Assembly: GCA_963678255.2 (NCBI GenBank)
Contig: CAXXTW010000001.1
Coordinates: 930,001 to 994,000 of the forward strand
Direction of reading: 5' to 3'
Length of the DNA: 64,000 bases
Origin: G963678255 sp963678255
GTDB lineage: Bacteria; Cloacimonadota; Cloacimonadia; Cloacimonadales; WRIO01
Shown here: piece after piece, positions 45,865 to 55,162 of the stretch
How positions within the stretch are numbered: position 1 is the stretch's first letter
Layout of the letters: every line of letters starts with the position of its first letter
Notes under the pieces: model-generated
What the model was told of the DNA's origin: nothing
The model's input: the letters and a program-made list of their open reading frames with translations, nothing else
The model's database searches: none
Translations under genes and position numbers: made by a program

Positions 45865-48800
45865 CTATTTTATAACAGCAAATTTAATTTTTTTTGTTGA
45901 GGAATTATCTTTAATAATGGCAAAATAAACTCCTGATGAAAACTTATCGGTATTTATCTGAATATCCTGATAAGATTCAGTGCTTTTTTGGATCATTTTA
46001 TTAACAATTAAATCACCTGAAATATTATAAATTTTTGTAGAAAAATTACTTTTAGAATTTTCGACTCTTATTCTGCATGATTTTTCTTTAACAGGATTAG
46101 GATAAACATAAGCTTGCATTTCATTATAGATAATAGGGGTTATACTCGTTCCCTTTAACAAAGAGTATCCTGTATTTTTGTAGCCATTCCAAATTAAAGA
46201 ATCTTCTTCATTAAATGCTAACCATGAAGCATAAATGTTATTACACCTATCATTAAAAACAGAATATAAGCGATTTGAGGTTTGTTCATGGTACCATATG
46301 GGATCAATGTTTCCTTTATCCCAATACATAGTAAATGAATAATCAAGCTCACCATCCTGATCTATAGAAAAGAGCCCAGAATTTTGATCATTAAATATTA
46401 TATTTGAAACACCCTCTTTTTTAAAAATTGTAATATTTGAAAGAGGTTTTACTACTTGATTGGACAAAGCGATTGGATAATTTGCAGCAAAAGAACCATC
46501 GCGGAAAATTCGGAACACTTCATTACCTGAACCAAGAACTATTGATAAATAACCTGTCTCATCAATCATTAAAGCCATTTCAGAAGGGATTTCGTTATTA
46601 AAATCTTTAATATTAAAAATTCGAGAAATCTGGTTATTTCTTAATGTCCATATTACACCAGAATCAGACATCATAAAAATCTGAACAGATTGATCCATTT
46701 CAGATTTATAAAGAACTGGGTGATAAATTGTAAATTGATCAGATATTAAAAATTCATGTTTTTTATTCCATTGATTATTCTGTTCTTGAAATAAAATTAC
46801 TAACTTATTCTTGCTCAAAATGTACACATCAGAATCGTCAGAAGCTAAAAAACCATGATCAGAAATTGAATATATTGATGATAATAAGTTATTATTTAAG
46901 CATTTGAAGATTTCTGTGGAGGAGCTCGTAGAAGCAACTAAATAATTTTCTTCTTTTTTAATAAGTATAGGTGTATCTACGAAATCAGTATTAAAGGATT
47001 TTTCAGTAATTTCATTATTTATAATCATATGAAGTTTCTTGTCTTTTAAAATAATAAAATCATCTGAATTGTCATCATTGATATCAAAACGAACAATCGG
47101 AAACATAGGTTTTACATTGAAAGTATCTTTCCAAGATAAATCCCAATTATCAGTTTGATTATTTAAATTGTGATTATATATAAAAGTCATGTTTGAATTT
47201 ATTATCAGTAAATCACTGTCAATTCCATTTGATGAATGTGAAATGGGTGAAACAGAGTAAATAGTATCAGCGTGCGTAAGGTAAGAAGTTCTATTGAATA
47301 ATAGATTTGAAATTCTAAAAGTCATATTATTCTTTGCCTGACTGATGTGATTAATGACCCAATTACTCGGTTTACCATTATTCATTTTTAACTCAGGTTT
47401 ACTAACAGCAGATAAAGAATCATTAAATATATTGTCATCAGAAGCTAACCAACCTATAAATGTACCCAAACTATCCAGGTTAGGTTTGTATTTGAAAAAA
47501 TATTCGTAGGGTGTACCTGTCCAATACCAAGAAGAATCATTTCCAATATCTTGAATATTATCCGCTTCGACTACTTGAACAGATCTTTTTGAATGAATAG
47601 TGTTTACAGTATTTTGCTCAAAATTACTATAAAACTGACCATCAGTATCAGTAATCCCAGTATTATATAATCGATTGTTGTCTATGTGCCATATTAATAA
47701 ACCACCACCATAGGCATTATTATTAGCACTTACCCAACTTGGTAGCATCCAGTCGTATTCATAAGTGAATTCATTACTGCTACCTGTTGGTGAAGGATAT
47801 AAGGCGATACGATAATCTAAAGCTGACTTAATAGCCATTCCTCCATCTCCATCGGGATCAACGCTTCGATTTTCCAATAATAAAAATTCGTTTTCATTTA
47901 AAGGTAACTGGTAAAATTTTGGAATGATGTTAAAGTTATTATATTTTGACTCAACCGCTTGAATCTTTAAGTCTTTATCAAAATCAACGATTTTCGTATT
48001 GATCTCTTTTAGGATTCCTCTATTAATGAAATCATCTTTGAATAATATATATCTTGACCATGCTCCTGGTAAACATGGAACAACACCTTCAATAGTATAA
48101 GTTGTATGGGTCGCATTATCATAATCAGAACCTTGACCTTGTCCACCGGAATCCATGATATCAAAAGTGCCTACTTCAGTATGAAAATTTCGAACATTAT
48201 ATAAATCAACCAGACCCAATGAATGACCAAATTCATGAGCAATGACGCCATTAATGACGCCATAACCTGACACTGATGAAGAATTATCATCAAATACTTC
48301 TGTCTGAATATCCTGTGTGATAGTTTCTGGAACATTACATACATGAGTAATCATTGTTTGATGGTTATCTACCCAGACTTCTTTACCATCTCCAACTTTT
48401 ATAAAAAAAGAAGGCAGATCATTGGGAGAATCGCCCAAGACATCGTGCTGCCAGTCTGATCCCGCGTGAATAATCATATAGTGACCATAATCACCGAAGT
48501 TAATAAGTGAATCCTGATCGGCAGTTTCGAAAACATCTTTAAAATATTCTTCAACTCTGCTGACAAAGAGATCCTGGTTTTGAACCCCTGGATTATAATA
48601 ACTCATCTTGTGAGGAAGAGTGTATGCTTGAGTATTTTTTGGGTAAATATCATAATTCAATTGATAAGCTTCATAGCTAACTGCACGATAATAATATTTT
48701 AAGGCTTCTAATTGATAGTTGTAAAACTCCAAATTATGAGGTGGAGATCCTAATGTTATAGCATATGTCGGATCAACTTGAGTTAAAAATTTGCCATTCC

Positions 48801-49053
48801 CTGTAGTATTTGTATCTTCATCTTCTTGGAAATCAACAAGCAATACTAATAATTTATCGTAATTCGCACTTTTTTTCATGTTTTCGGAAGAATTAGCTTG
48901 GTTAGATAATGATGAAGTAAAGGGATGAATCTTCGGAATATTTCTATTTTTAGTTATTTTGTTGAGGATTATTTTGTCTTGTTGATTATAAGAAAACAGT
49001 GGGAAAATTAATCCCACTGCTATTATAATACCAAAAATTTTATTTAATTGCAT
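45865..49053 (-). CDS. Secreted M6-type metalloprotease with C-terminal sorting tail
   Basis: 1062 residues. A signal peptide (residues ~1-20) is followed by a propeptide-like region. The catalytic part has LVLLVDFQ at the start of the domain and the zinc motif IAHEFGHSLGLVDLYN with H273, E274, H277 and D283, the HExxHxxGxxD layout of immune inhibitor A-like M6 proteases. ASWSRYILFKDDF-like and GGGLLIWHIDNN segments support this. The C-terminal half is a repeat-like beta structure ending in a sorting tail (YVYPNPVKEKSCRI, YNISGDLIV, SGVYFAIIKD). It lies 16 bp after a PorV-like gene, a plausible link between exporter and cargo. Confidence 0.9.
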   Translation of the reverse strand: MQLNKIFGIIIAVGLIFPLFSYNQQDKIILNKITKNRNIPKIHPFTSSLSNQANSSENMKKSANYDKLLVLLVDFQEDEDTNTTGNGKFLTQVDPTYAITLGSPPHNLEFYNYQLEALKYYYRAVSYEAYQLNYDIYPKNTQAYTLPHKMSYYNPGVQNQDLFVSRVEEYFKDVFETADQDSLINFGDYGHYMIIHAGSDWQHDVLGDSPNDLPSFFIKVGDGKEVWVDNHQTMITHVCNVPETITQDIQTEVFDDNSSSVSGYGVINGVIAHEFGHSLGLVDLYNVRNFHTEVGTFDIMDSGGQGQGSDYDNATHTTYTIEGVVPCLPGAWSRYILFKDDFINRGILKEINTKIVDFDKDLKIQAVESKYNNFNIIPKFYQLPLNENEFLLLENRSVDPDGDGGMAIKSALDYRIALYPSPTGSSNEFTYEYDWMLPSWVSANNNAYGGGLLIWHIDNNRLYNTGITDTDGQFYSNFEQNTVNTIHSKRSVQVVEADNIQDIGNDSSWYWTGTPYEYFFKYKPNLDSLGTFIGWLASDDNIFNDSLSAVSKPELKMNNGKPSNWVINHISQAKNNMTFRISNLLFNRTSYLTHADTIYSVSPISHSSNGIDSDLLIINSNMTFIYNHNLNNQTDNWDLSWKDTFNVKPMFPIVRFDINDDNSDDFIILKDKKLHMIINNEITEKSFNTDFVDTPILIKKEENYLVASTSSSTEIFKCLNNNLLSSIYSISDHGFLASDDSDVYILSKNKLVILFQEQNNQWNKKHEFLISDQFTIYHPVLYKSEMDQSVQIFMMSDSGVIWTLRNNQISRIFNIKDFNNEIPSEMALMIDETGYLSIVLGSGNEVFRIFRDGSFAANYPIALSNQVVKPLSNITIFKKEGVSNIIFNDQNSGLFSIDQDGELDYSFTMYWDKGNIDPIWYHEQTSNRLYSVFNDRCNNIYASWLAFNEEDSLIWNGYKNTGYSLLKGTSITPIIYNEMQAYVYPNPVKEKSCRIRVENSKSNFSTKIYNISGDLIVNKMIQKSTESYQDIQINTDKFSSGVYFAIIKDNSSTKKIKFAVIK

Positions 49054-49069
49054 TATTTTTACCTATTGA

Positions 49070-50113
49070 TTAGAATTCTAAACCAAGAGAGAAAGTTTTA
49101 TTATAATCAGTTAATTCACCAGCTTGTTGAAGAGCAAAATCTAAAGAAATTTTATATTGATTACTCATAGTGTATTGAAAACCTGCGCCAAAAGATAAGC
49201 CTTCAATTTTCCCTTCACGATCTGATATATATCCTGCACGCATAGCAAGTAAATTCCAGTAAACATATTCAGCACCTGCATTAAAGATAACAGATTCAAA
49301 CTCTTTATCCCATGCAAGTCTTTGGCTAGCATTTAATAAGCGATAGAATAATAATTTATTCATATCACCGTTAATAGTAAATTTATTAAATTCGTTTTCT
49401 ACCATTCTGTAAGAAAAACCTAATCGTAAGTTAGCAGGTAAAGGATCTTTTTGATCTTCATTAATATAGGTAATATGAGGGCCTAAATTCTGAACATTAA
49501 CGCCAAAATCAAGATTAGGCAAGAGTAAATTTTTTTGTTTATAACCCAGATCAAAGGCAAAACTTTGTCCCTGTCCTTTAACACCTGATTCTGTTTCACC
49601 TGTTCCATCTGGAGATAAATCGCTATGGATAAATTTAAAGGCGATTCCTAAACCAATATTTTCGGTATATTGAGTTGCATAAGTAAAGGTTGGTGCAATT
49701 TCATAACTTTGAAATTTGCCCAAATCAGTACCACTTTCATCAGTTCTAGTTTGTTCACCATAATTCATATAGATTATATTGAACCCAATGTTTCCGCCTA
49801 ATTCTGGTAAATAGCTGTTCCATCCAAGGTATTCATAATACATGTCATCAACACCAGGAACATCACCCAACCAATTGGAATGCATACCAGCAAATTGGTT
49901 CTTTCGGTTAAAAGCCATAGCCCCAGTATTCCAATAGCCGGCAAAAGCATCGTCAACCTGAGCAACATAAGCACTACCCATACTACCTGGTCTTGAACCT
50001 GGCTCAATTAATAAAAAGATTACTCCAGCTTCAGAAATTCCAGATAAGAAAGCGGGAATTACAGTCATGACAATAACTGTTAATAAAACAACGAGTCTAT
50101 GCTCTCTTAGCAT
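49070..50113 (-). CDS. porV: PorV-like outer-membrane protein
   Basis: 347 residues from the ATG at 50113 behind TTGGAGG. After the signal peptide the mature start FLLIEPGSRPGSMGSAYVAQ and DDAFAGYWNTGAMAF match the N-terminal signature of PorV/LptO barrels, which shuttle T9SS cargo from the translocon to the attachment complex. The rest alternates beta-strands and ends in Phe (FSLGLEF). The gene heads an operon with an M6 protease carrying a T9SS-like tail, which fits this role. PorV versus a UPF0164 relative cannot be settled by eye, so the symbol is provisional. Confidence 0.78.
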   Translation of the reverse strand: MLREHRLVVLLTVIVMTVIPAFLSGISEAGVIFLLIEPGSRPGSMGSAYVAQVDDAFAGYWNTGAMAFNRKNQFAGMHSNWLGDVPGVDDMYYEYLGWNSYLPELGGNIGFNIIYMNYGEQTRTDESGTDLGKFQSYEIAPTFTYATQYTENIGLGIAFKFIHSDLSPDGTGETESGVKGQGQSFAFDLGYKQKNLLLPNLDFGVNVQNLGPHITYINEDQKDPLPANLRLGFSYRMVENEFNKFTINGDMNKLLFYRLLNASQRLAWDKEFESVIFNAGAEYVYWNLLAMRAGYISDREGKIEGLSFGAGFQYTMSNQYKISLDFALQQAGELTDYNKTFSLGLEF

Positions 50114-50196
50114 ATTTGCCTCCAATATATTGATCTAATTATTGTTTGATAGTAAATTGATTTGTAAGTGGTTTTCAGTGAACCCCCTGTTTAAAA

Positions 50197-50284
50197 TGGT
50201 GCCGAAGGCCGGACTCGAACCGGCACGGGTTGTACACCCGGAGGATTTTGAGTCCACTGCGTCTACCAATTTCACCACTCCGGC
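50197..50284 (-). tRNA. tRNA-Leu (anticodon CAA)
   Basis: 88 bases including an encoded CCA. The acceptor stem GCCGGAG pairs with CTTCGGC (one G-U). The anticodon loop reads CTCAAAA, giving CAA; the anticodon stem contains one U-U mismatch. The long variable arm CGGGTGTACAACCCG is the class II mark of tRNA-Leu, and the T-arm shows GGTTCGAGTCC. It lies between the isochorismatase-like gene and porV. Confidence 0.95.
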
Positions 50285-50311
50285 ACATTTTATAACCTTT
50301 ATTACATTCAA

Positions 50312-50333
50312 TTTAATCTCCATTTTATGTCAA
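50312..50333 (-). promoter_or_regulatory. Possible promoter of tRNA-Leu
   Basis: Minus-strand TTGACA at 50333-50328 with a weak TTGAAT 16 bp downstream, about 25 bp before the mature tRNA. No other promoter is visible between the tRNA and porV, so the two may share a transcript. Confidence 0.35.
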
Positions 50334-50493
50334 GACTTTTTTTCAGTCTTGCATTTAACTTTAGCCTCTAATTAATATAACAATCGAAAATGAAAATGTG
50401 GCACTTTTTTTTAAAATTTTTTTTATTAATTTAACTTTTTGCTTATCTTATATTTTTTTACTATATTTTATATATTCTTCTATTGGAGAACAT

Positions 50494-51008
50494 ATGAAGC
50501 CAGTCTTGTTAATTCTTGATATGCAGCAGAAATACTATTCTCAGTTACCTCACATACAGTCACAGATGGATAGAGCTTCGGAATATATTAATTACTTAAG
50601 TCAAATATTTAGAACCAACGATATACCTGTTATTAATATATATCATAAAGACAATAAAACTGGATTCATGCAAGGATCAGAAAGGTTTGAATACATACCA
50701 GCGATCAAAATAAAAAAAGTGATCATCGTCTTTTAAAAAACCATGGAAATGCTTTCAAAGATACGAATCTTCTAAAAATCTTAAATAAAACAGGAGTAAA
50801 TACAATAATTATTTGTGGATTTGCAGGGGAATTATGCGTTCATGCAACATATTATGGTGCTGTCGATCATGAATTTAACTCCTATTATGTATTTTCAACA
50901 GTTGTTTATCTTCAATCAGAACGTGAAAAAACAATTTCTGATATTGTTGATACTATAGGAATTAAAGCTCTTACTCAGATGATAGAATTGATTGTAGAAA
51001 AAAATATA
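50494..51008 (+). pseudogene. Isochorismatase-type cysteine hydrolase, frameshifted at an A7 tract
   Basis: The ATG at 50494 follows TTGGAG. The first frame reads MKPVLLILDMQQKYYSQL (catalytic Asp) and ends IKIKKVIIVF shortly after seven As at 50712-50718. The -1 frame continues the family pattern: SDHRLLKNHGNAF (catalytic Lys region), IIICGFAGELCVHATYYGA (catalytic Cys) and stops at 51008. Joined they give about 171 residues, normal for the family. The heptamer (A AAA AAG) is slippery, so the gene could be rescued by -1 frameshifting or RNA polymerase slippage, or the break could be a sequencing or mutational loss of one A. Confidence 0.75.
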
Positions 51009-51122
51009 AATAAATATACCACTTAAAGCTTATATTTAATTTTGAAAACAGATTTTTTTTAAAAAAAATAGTTATAAAAATCTTAAAAAATCATGATTTG
51101 AAACAGAACCTCAAAAATTCAC

Positions 51123-51150
51123 TTGACATTTTTTATGATTTAATTATCTT
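51123..51150 (+). promoter_or_regulatory. Promoter of the rho operon
   Basis: TTGACA at 51123-51128 and TATCTT at 51145-51150 with 16 bp spacing, about 40 bp before the rho start. Confidence 0.5.
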
Positions 51151-51192
51151 ATTAAATTAAGATTTACAACAAAACATTAAGGAGTGTTCCCA

Positions 51193-52485
51193 ATGAGTTT
51201 CAACCCCGAAGATATTTTTTCGATGAATGTTACGCAATTAAACAAACTCGCCAAAGAATTAGACATTAAAGGATATGCTTCATTAAAAAAACATGAATTG
51301 ATTTATAAAATTCTAGAAGCTTCTGCTATTCAGGAAGGTCTTGCTTTTACAACTGGTTGTCTTGAAGTTCTGGAAGATGGTTATGGTTTTTTAAGATATC
51401 CTGAGAACAATTATTTAGCAGGTCGTGATGATGTGTATGTATCATTAACACAAATCAGAAGATTTGGTTTAAAAAAAGGACACATGGTTTCTGGACCTGT
51501 TCGTTCCCCTAAAGAAGGGGAGAAATATTTTGCCTTATTGCGTGTAGATGCAGTCAATTATCAAGATCCCTCAAAACTAACTGAGTTTTCTGCTTTTGAA
51601 ACATTAACTCCTTATTATCCTGAAGAAAAGCTGAATCTTGAAGTAGATCTTGGTAGGATTAAGGAGAATAATGTCAGACTTGATCCTGTTTCAACTAGAA
51701 TTGTTAATCTTTTTACTCCGATTGGAAAAGGGCAAAGAGGATTAATCGTGGCAGCTCCAAGAACAGGAAAAACAGTTCTTATGCAAAATATTGCTAATGC
51801 AATTTTAATGAGTCATCCCGAAATTTATCTTATCGTCCTCTTAATAGATGAACGACCTGAAGAAGTGACAGAAATGAGAAGAATTTTATTTCCAAGTAAT
51901 TCGGAAGTTTTAAGCTCTACTTTTGATGAAACTGCCCGTAATCATATCCAGGTAGCTGAGATGTGTATTGAAAAAGCTAAAAGAATGGTTGAAATGGGGC
52001 ACGATGTCGTTATTATGTTAGACAGTATCACTCGTTTAGCACGTGCTTATAACAATAATTCTCCTTCAAGCGGTAAAATTATGTCAGGTGGTATTGATTC
52101 TAATGCGTTACATAAACCAAAAAGATTTTTTGGATCAGCTCGTAATACTGAAGAATCAGGTAGTTTAACAATAATAGCTACTGCTTTGGTTGATACTGGA
52201 AGTCGTATGGATCAGGTAATCTTTGAAGAATTTAAAGGTACAGGAAATATGGAACTTGTTCTTGATCGTACAATCAGTGATTTAAGACTCTATCCTGCAA
52301 TTGATCTAATTCGTTCTGGAACTCGTCGAGAAGAATTGCTACTTACAAAAGCTGAACTCAATAGAATGTTTGTATTAAGGAAATTCTTAAAAACAATGAA
52401 TCCTGTACAAGGAATAGAAACCTTAAGAGGTAAAGTTATTGAAACAAAAAATAATTCTGAAATGCTAAAATCCATGAGTAGCTAA
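51193..52485 (+). CDS. rho: Transcription termination factor Rho
   Basis: 430 residues from the ATG at 51193, eight bases after AAGGAG; an in-frame ATG nine bases upstream overlaps the ribosome binding site. Rho is a hexameric RNA helicase that ends transcription. It has an N-terminal SAP-like region (LNKLAKELDIKGYASLKKHE), an RNA-binding cold-shock-like domain (EVLEDGYGFLRYPENNYL), the Walker A-type GLIVAAPRTGKTVL, and VLLIDERPEEVTEM with DSITRLARAYN and GTRREELL motifs. It is the first gene of a five-gene operon. Confidence 0.97.
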   Translation: MSFNPEDIFSMNVTQLNKLAKELDIKGYASLKKHELIYKILEASAIQEGLAFTTGCLEVLEDGYGFLRYPENNYLAGRDDVYVSLTQIRRFGLKKGHMVSGPVRSPKEGEKYFALLRVDAVNYQDPSKLTEFSAFETLTPYYPEEKLNLEVDLGRIKENNVRLDPVSTRIVNLFTPIGKGQRGLIVAAPRTGKTVLMQNIANAILMSHPEIYLIVLLIDERPEEVTEMRRILFPSNSEVLSSTFDETARNHIQVAEMCIEKAKRMVEMGHDVVIMLDSITRLARAYNNNSPSSGKIMSGGIDSNALHKPKRFFGSARNTEESGSLTIIATALVDTGSRMDQVIFEEFKGTGNMELVLDRTISDLRLYPAIDLIRSGTRREELLLTKAELNRMFVLRKFLKTMNPVQGIETLRGKVIETKNNSEMLKSMSS

Positions 52486-53681
52486 TGGAACTTTTAGCTC
52501 CTGCAGGTAATCTTGAAAAAGCAAAATATGCTATATTATATGGTGCAGATGCTGTTTATATGGGTGGTAAAGATTTTAGTCTGCGTGCAAAAGCTGATAA
52601 CTTAAATGATGAGGAATTGTTAAAAGCTGTTGAATACATTCATTCCTTAGGGAGAAAGGTGTTCATTACAGTAAATATCTACCCTCATAATAAACATTTA
52701 GCTAGGTTGGAAGAATACATTAAATTTCTGAGCAAAGTAAATCCTGATGCAGTTATACTCTCTGATCCTGCTGTCTTTTCTATGGTTAAACAATTTGCTT
52801 CTCAGATCCCTATCCATATCAGCACTCAAGCCAATGTTACAAATTGGCAGACGGCAAAATTCTGGTCGGATCTTGGAGCAAAAAGGATAATCCTTGCCAG
52901 AGAGTTAACGAAACAAGAAATATCAGAAATAAAAAAAAATCTCCCTGATGTTGAGCTTGAAATGTTTGTTCATGGAGCTATGTGTATTTCATACTCTGGG
53001 AGATGCTTATTAAGTGCTTTTTTAAATAATCGTCATGCTAATCTTGGTGAATGTACTCATCCTTGTCGTTGGAATTATTCTCTTGTCGAAGAAAGCAGGC
53101 CTGGTCAATATTTTCCCATCAATCAGGATGAACATGGCTCTTACATTTTAAATTCTAAAGATCTCTGTCTTTGGGATCAATTGGAAGAAATACATCAATT
53201 AGGGATTGATAGTATAAAAATTGAAGGTCGGATGAAAAGCGTTTATTATGTTGCTAATATTATCCGTACCTATAAAAAAGCTATTGACACAATTAAAAAT
53301 GGAAAAACTCCTGATCCTACATGGAAGGATGAACTATATAAAGTCAGTCACCGAATTTATTCAGAAGGATTTTTCAATGGATTTGATGCTATGTTAACTC
53401 AACACTATGAATCTTCTGCTTATTCTCGCGAATGGCAATATCTTGGTAATATCATCGACTTTGATAAACAGTATATAACAGTTTCAGTGTTAAGTAAATT
53501 TTCTTTAGGTGATAATCTTGAAATTATTTTTCCAGACTTATCTCAGGATATAAAACTGCAGATTACGCATTTATTAAATGAAAAATTAGAACCCATAGAT
53601 TTTACTAAACCAAACACAAATATAAAAATCCCATATCAAGGTGAACTTTCCTCAGGAGGAATCCTGAGAATAAAAAAATAA
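52485..53681 (+). CDS. U32-family protein, TrhP-like tRNA hydroxylation factor
   Basis: 398 residues; the ATG overlaps the rho stop by one base. It has the U32 pattern: LLAPAGNLEKAKYAILYGAD, STQANVTNWQTAKFW, the signature EMFVHGAMCISYSGRCLLS and NLGECTHPCRWNYSL with clustered cysteines for an Fe-S centre, and KIEGRMKSVYYVANI. In this branch the YegQ/TrhP group supports prephenate-dependent hydroxylation of tRNA uridine-34, so it is more likely a tRNA-modifying protein than a peptidase. The length suits TrhP-like members, although other U32 subgroups remain possible. Confidence 0.88.
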   Translation: MELLAPAGNLEKAKYAILYGADAVYMGGKDFSLRAKADNLNDEELLKAVEYIHSLGRKVFITVNIYPHNKHLARLEEYIKFLSKVNPDAVILSDPAVFSMVKQFASQIPIHISTQANVTNWQTAKFWSDLGAKRIILARELTKQEISEIKKNLPDVELEMFVHGAMCISYSGRCLLSAFLNNRHANLGECTHPCRWNYSLVEESRPGQYFPINQDEHGSYILNSKDLCLWDQLEEIHQLGIDSIKIEGRMKSVYYVANIIRTYKKAIDTIKNGKTPDPTWKDELYKVSHRIYSEGFFNGFDAMLTQHYESSAYSREWQYLGNIIDFDKQYITVSVLSKFSLGDNLEIIFPDLSQDIKLQITHLLNEKLEPIDFTKPNTNIKIPYQGELSSGGILRIKK

Positions 53682-53692
53682 AGGGGTGAATT

Positions 53693-54100
53693 ATGGCTTA
53701 CTTAGATTGGAATGACAGTTATTCAGTAAAAATTAACGATTTTGATGTCCAACATATGAAACTCATTGACTACATCAATGATCTTCATCTTGCTATGACC
53801 CAAGGGAAAAGTAAAGAAATCATGGGTGATCTACTCAATAAGCTTTCCCAATACACGATAGAACATTTTTCTTCTGAAGAAAAATTAATGATTAAGTATA
53901 ATTTCCCTGGTTATATTGAACATAAAAAGCAGCATTCAGATTTTATTGAAAAAGTCTCTCAAGCACAAAAAAGCTTTAAAGAAGGGAAATTTTTAATTTC
54001 TATTGATATCATGAATTTTCTTAAAAGTTGGCTAGTTTCTCATATTATGGGTATTGATAAGAATTATTCTTCATTTTTTATTGAAAAAGGTCTAAAATAG
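53693..54100 (+). CDS. Bacteriohemerythrin
   Basis: 135 residues behind AAAGGGG. A single four-helix hemerythrin domain with the iron ligands in order: FDVQHMKLIDYINDLH, YTIEHFSSEEKLMI, EHKKQHSDFIEKV, and SWLVSHIMGIDKNYSSF. It binds oxygen reversibly at a di-iron site and in anaerobes is thought to serve oxygen scavenging or sensing. It lies between U32 and SPOR genes in the same transcript. Confidence 0.95.
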   Translation: MAYLDWNDSYSVKINDFDVQHMKLIDYINDLHLAMTQGKSKEIMGDLLNKLSQYTIEHFSSEEKLMIKYNFPGYIEHKKQHSDFIEKVSQAQKSFKEGKFLISIDIMNFLKSWLVSHIMGIDKNYSSFFIEKGLK

Positions 54101-54101
54101 T

Positions 54102-55160
54102 TTGAAATTCAAGTATTTTATTCTTTTAATTCATTTAAATTCATTTCTTTTTATATGGGGAGTGTCAATATCTGATCTTGAAAAGGCTTTTAATAATGGC
54201 TCTCTCCACTTTAATCATTCTGATCTGAGGATAAACCAATCTGATTCTCCAGAGCTAACAGCAGCAAAACTATATTTTTCTGGTAAACTTGCTAAAACAA
54301 CCGATAAAACCTTTCAGTTTTTCTCTCAGGCATCTACAAACTATCCAAATACGGATTATGGACAATTAGCATTATTAGAAGGGGTTAAGATTGATTTTTT
54401 TAATAGGAATTATGATCAGGCATTAGTTTCTCTTCAGAAAATAAAAGATTGTCCTGAAAAAGACTACTGGAAAATAAGATCCTATTATTTTAAAAACAGA
54501 TTAAATGAAATGATGGAATCAGCAAACACTCTTTTTAAACGTTATCCCCAATCAGAATATGTTCCCGAAATATATTGTCTTATACTTGAAACATATCAAA
54601 ATGCTAATAAAATGAGTGAATTTAACATTGTAAAAGAGAACTTTAAATATCATAAAAACTATCTTGATTTTGAGCCTTTTGTTTTATATAATGAAGGGTT
54701 GTTAATGGAAAAACAGCAGTTATATTCAAAAGCTCTTCTCAGTTTCAATCAACTTGTAGAAAAATATCCTTCAAGTCAGTATCGGGTCAATGCAGATGAT
54801 AAGATTATTATAATAAATAAAATTGTTCAACAAAATAAACCCGAATTGTCTGAAACCCCTCAAACAATAGCTCAACCTCAAGTCCCTAAAGGAAATCAGA
54901 ATAAACCAGTAACTTGTGAAAAGCTTGAAAAAGGTCAAGCTTATTTGCAATATGGAGTTTTTGCTTTATTAAAATCTGCTGAAACATATAAGAAATCATT
55001 AGAATCACAAGGTATTACCCCTTTTGTTATAGAGAAAATGATTAATGATAAAGCTCATTTTGCAGTTATTCAGGGTCCTTTTAAAGATAAAACTGAAGCT
55101 ATGGAATTTTTGCAAAAAACCAAAGCGAATAATATAAACAGTTTTTTATTCATACCATAA
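54102..55160 (+). CDS. Exported TPR-like protein with C-terminal SPOR domain
   Basis: 352 residues starting with TTG at 54102, nine bases after AAAGG; no better start is available. A hydrophobic N-terminal segment (YFILLIHLNSFLFIWG) suggests export or membrane anchoring. Residues ~40-230 form TPR-like helices (YPNTDYGQLALLEGVK, YSKALLSFNQLVEKYPSSQY). The last ~75 residues resemble a SPOR domain (AYLQYGVFALLKSAETYKKS, FAVIQGPFKDKTEAMEFLQK), which binds denuded peptidoglycan glycan strands at division sites. It precedes mutS by 2 bp. Confidence 0.82.
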   Translation: MKFKYFILLIHLNSFLFIWGVSISDLEKAFNNGSLHFNHSDLRINQSDSPELTAAKLYFSGKLAKTTDKTFQFFSQASTNYPNTDYGQLALLEGVKIDFFNRNYDQALVSLQKIKDCPEKDYWKIRSYYFKNRLNEMMESANTLFKRYPQSEYVPEIYCLILETYQNANKMSEFNIVKENFKYHKNYLDFEPFVLYNEGLLMEKQQLYSKALLSFNQLVEKYPSSQYRVNADDKIIIINKIVQQNKPELSETPQTIAQPQVPKGNQNKPVTCEKLEKGQAYLQYGVFALLKSAETYKKSLESQGITPFVIEKMINDKAHFAVIQGPFKDKTEAMEFLQKTKANNINSFLFIP

Positions 55161-55162
55161 AA

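Noticed and set aside
50135..50375. Short frames on both strands across 50135-50375
   Set aside because: They are the tRNA-Leu gene read as codons.
51184..51192. Earlier start for Rho
   Set aside because: The upstream ATG lies within or next to the AAGGAG site, while the ATG at 51193 has ideal spacing.
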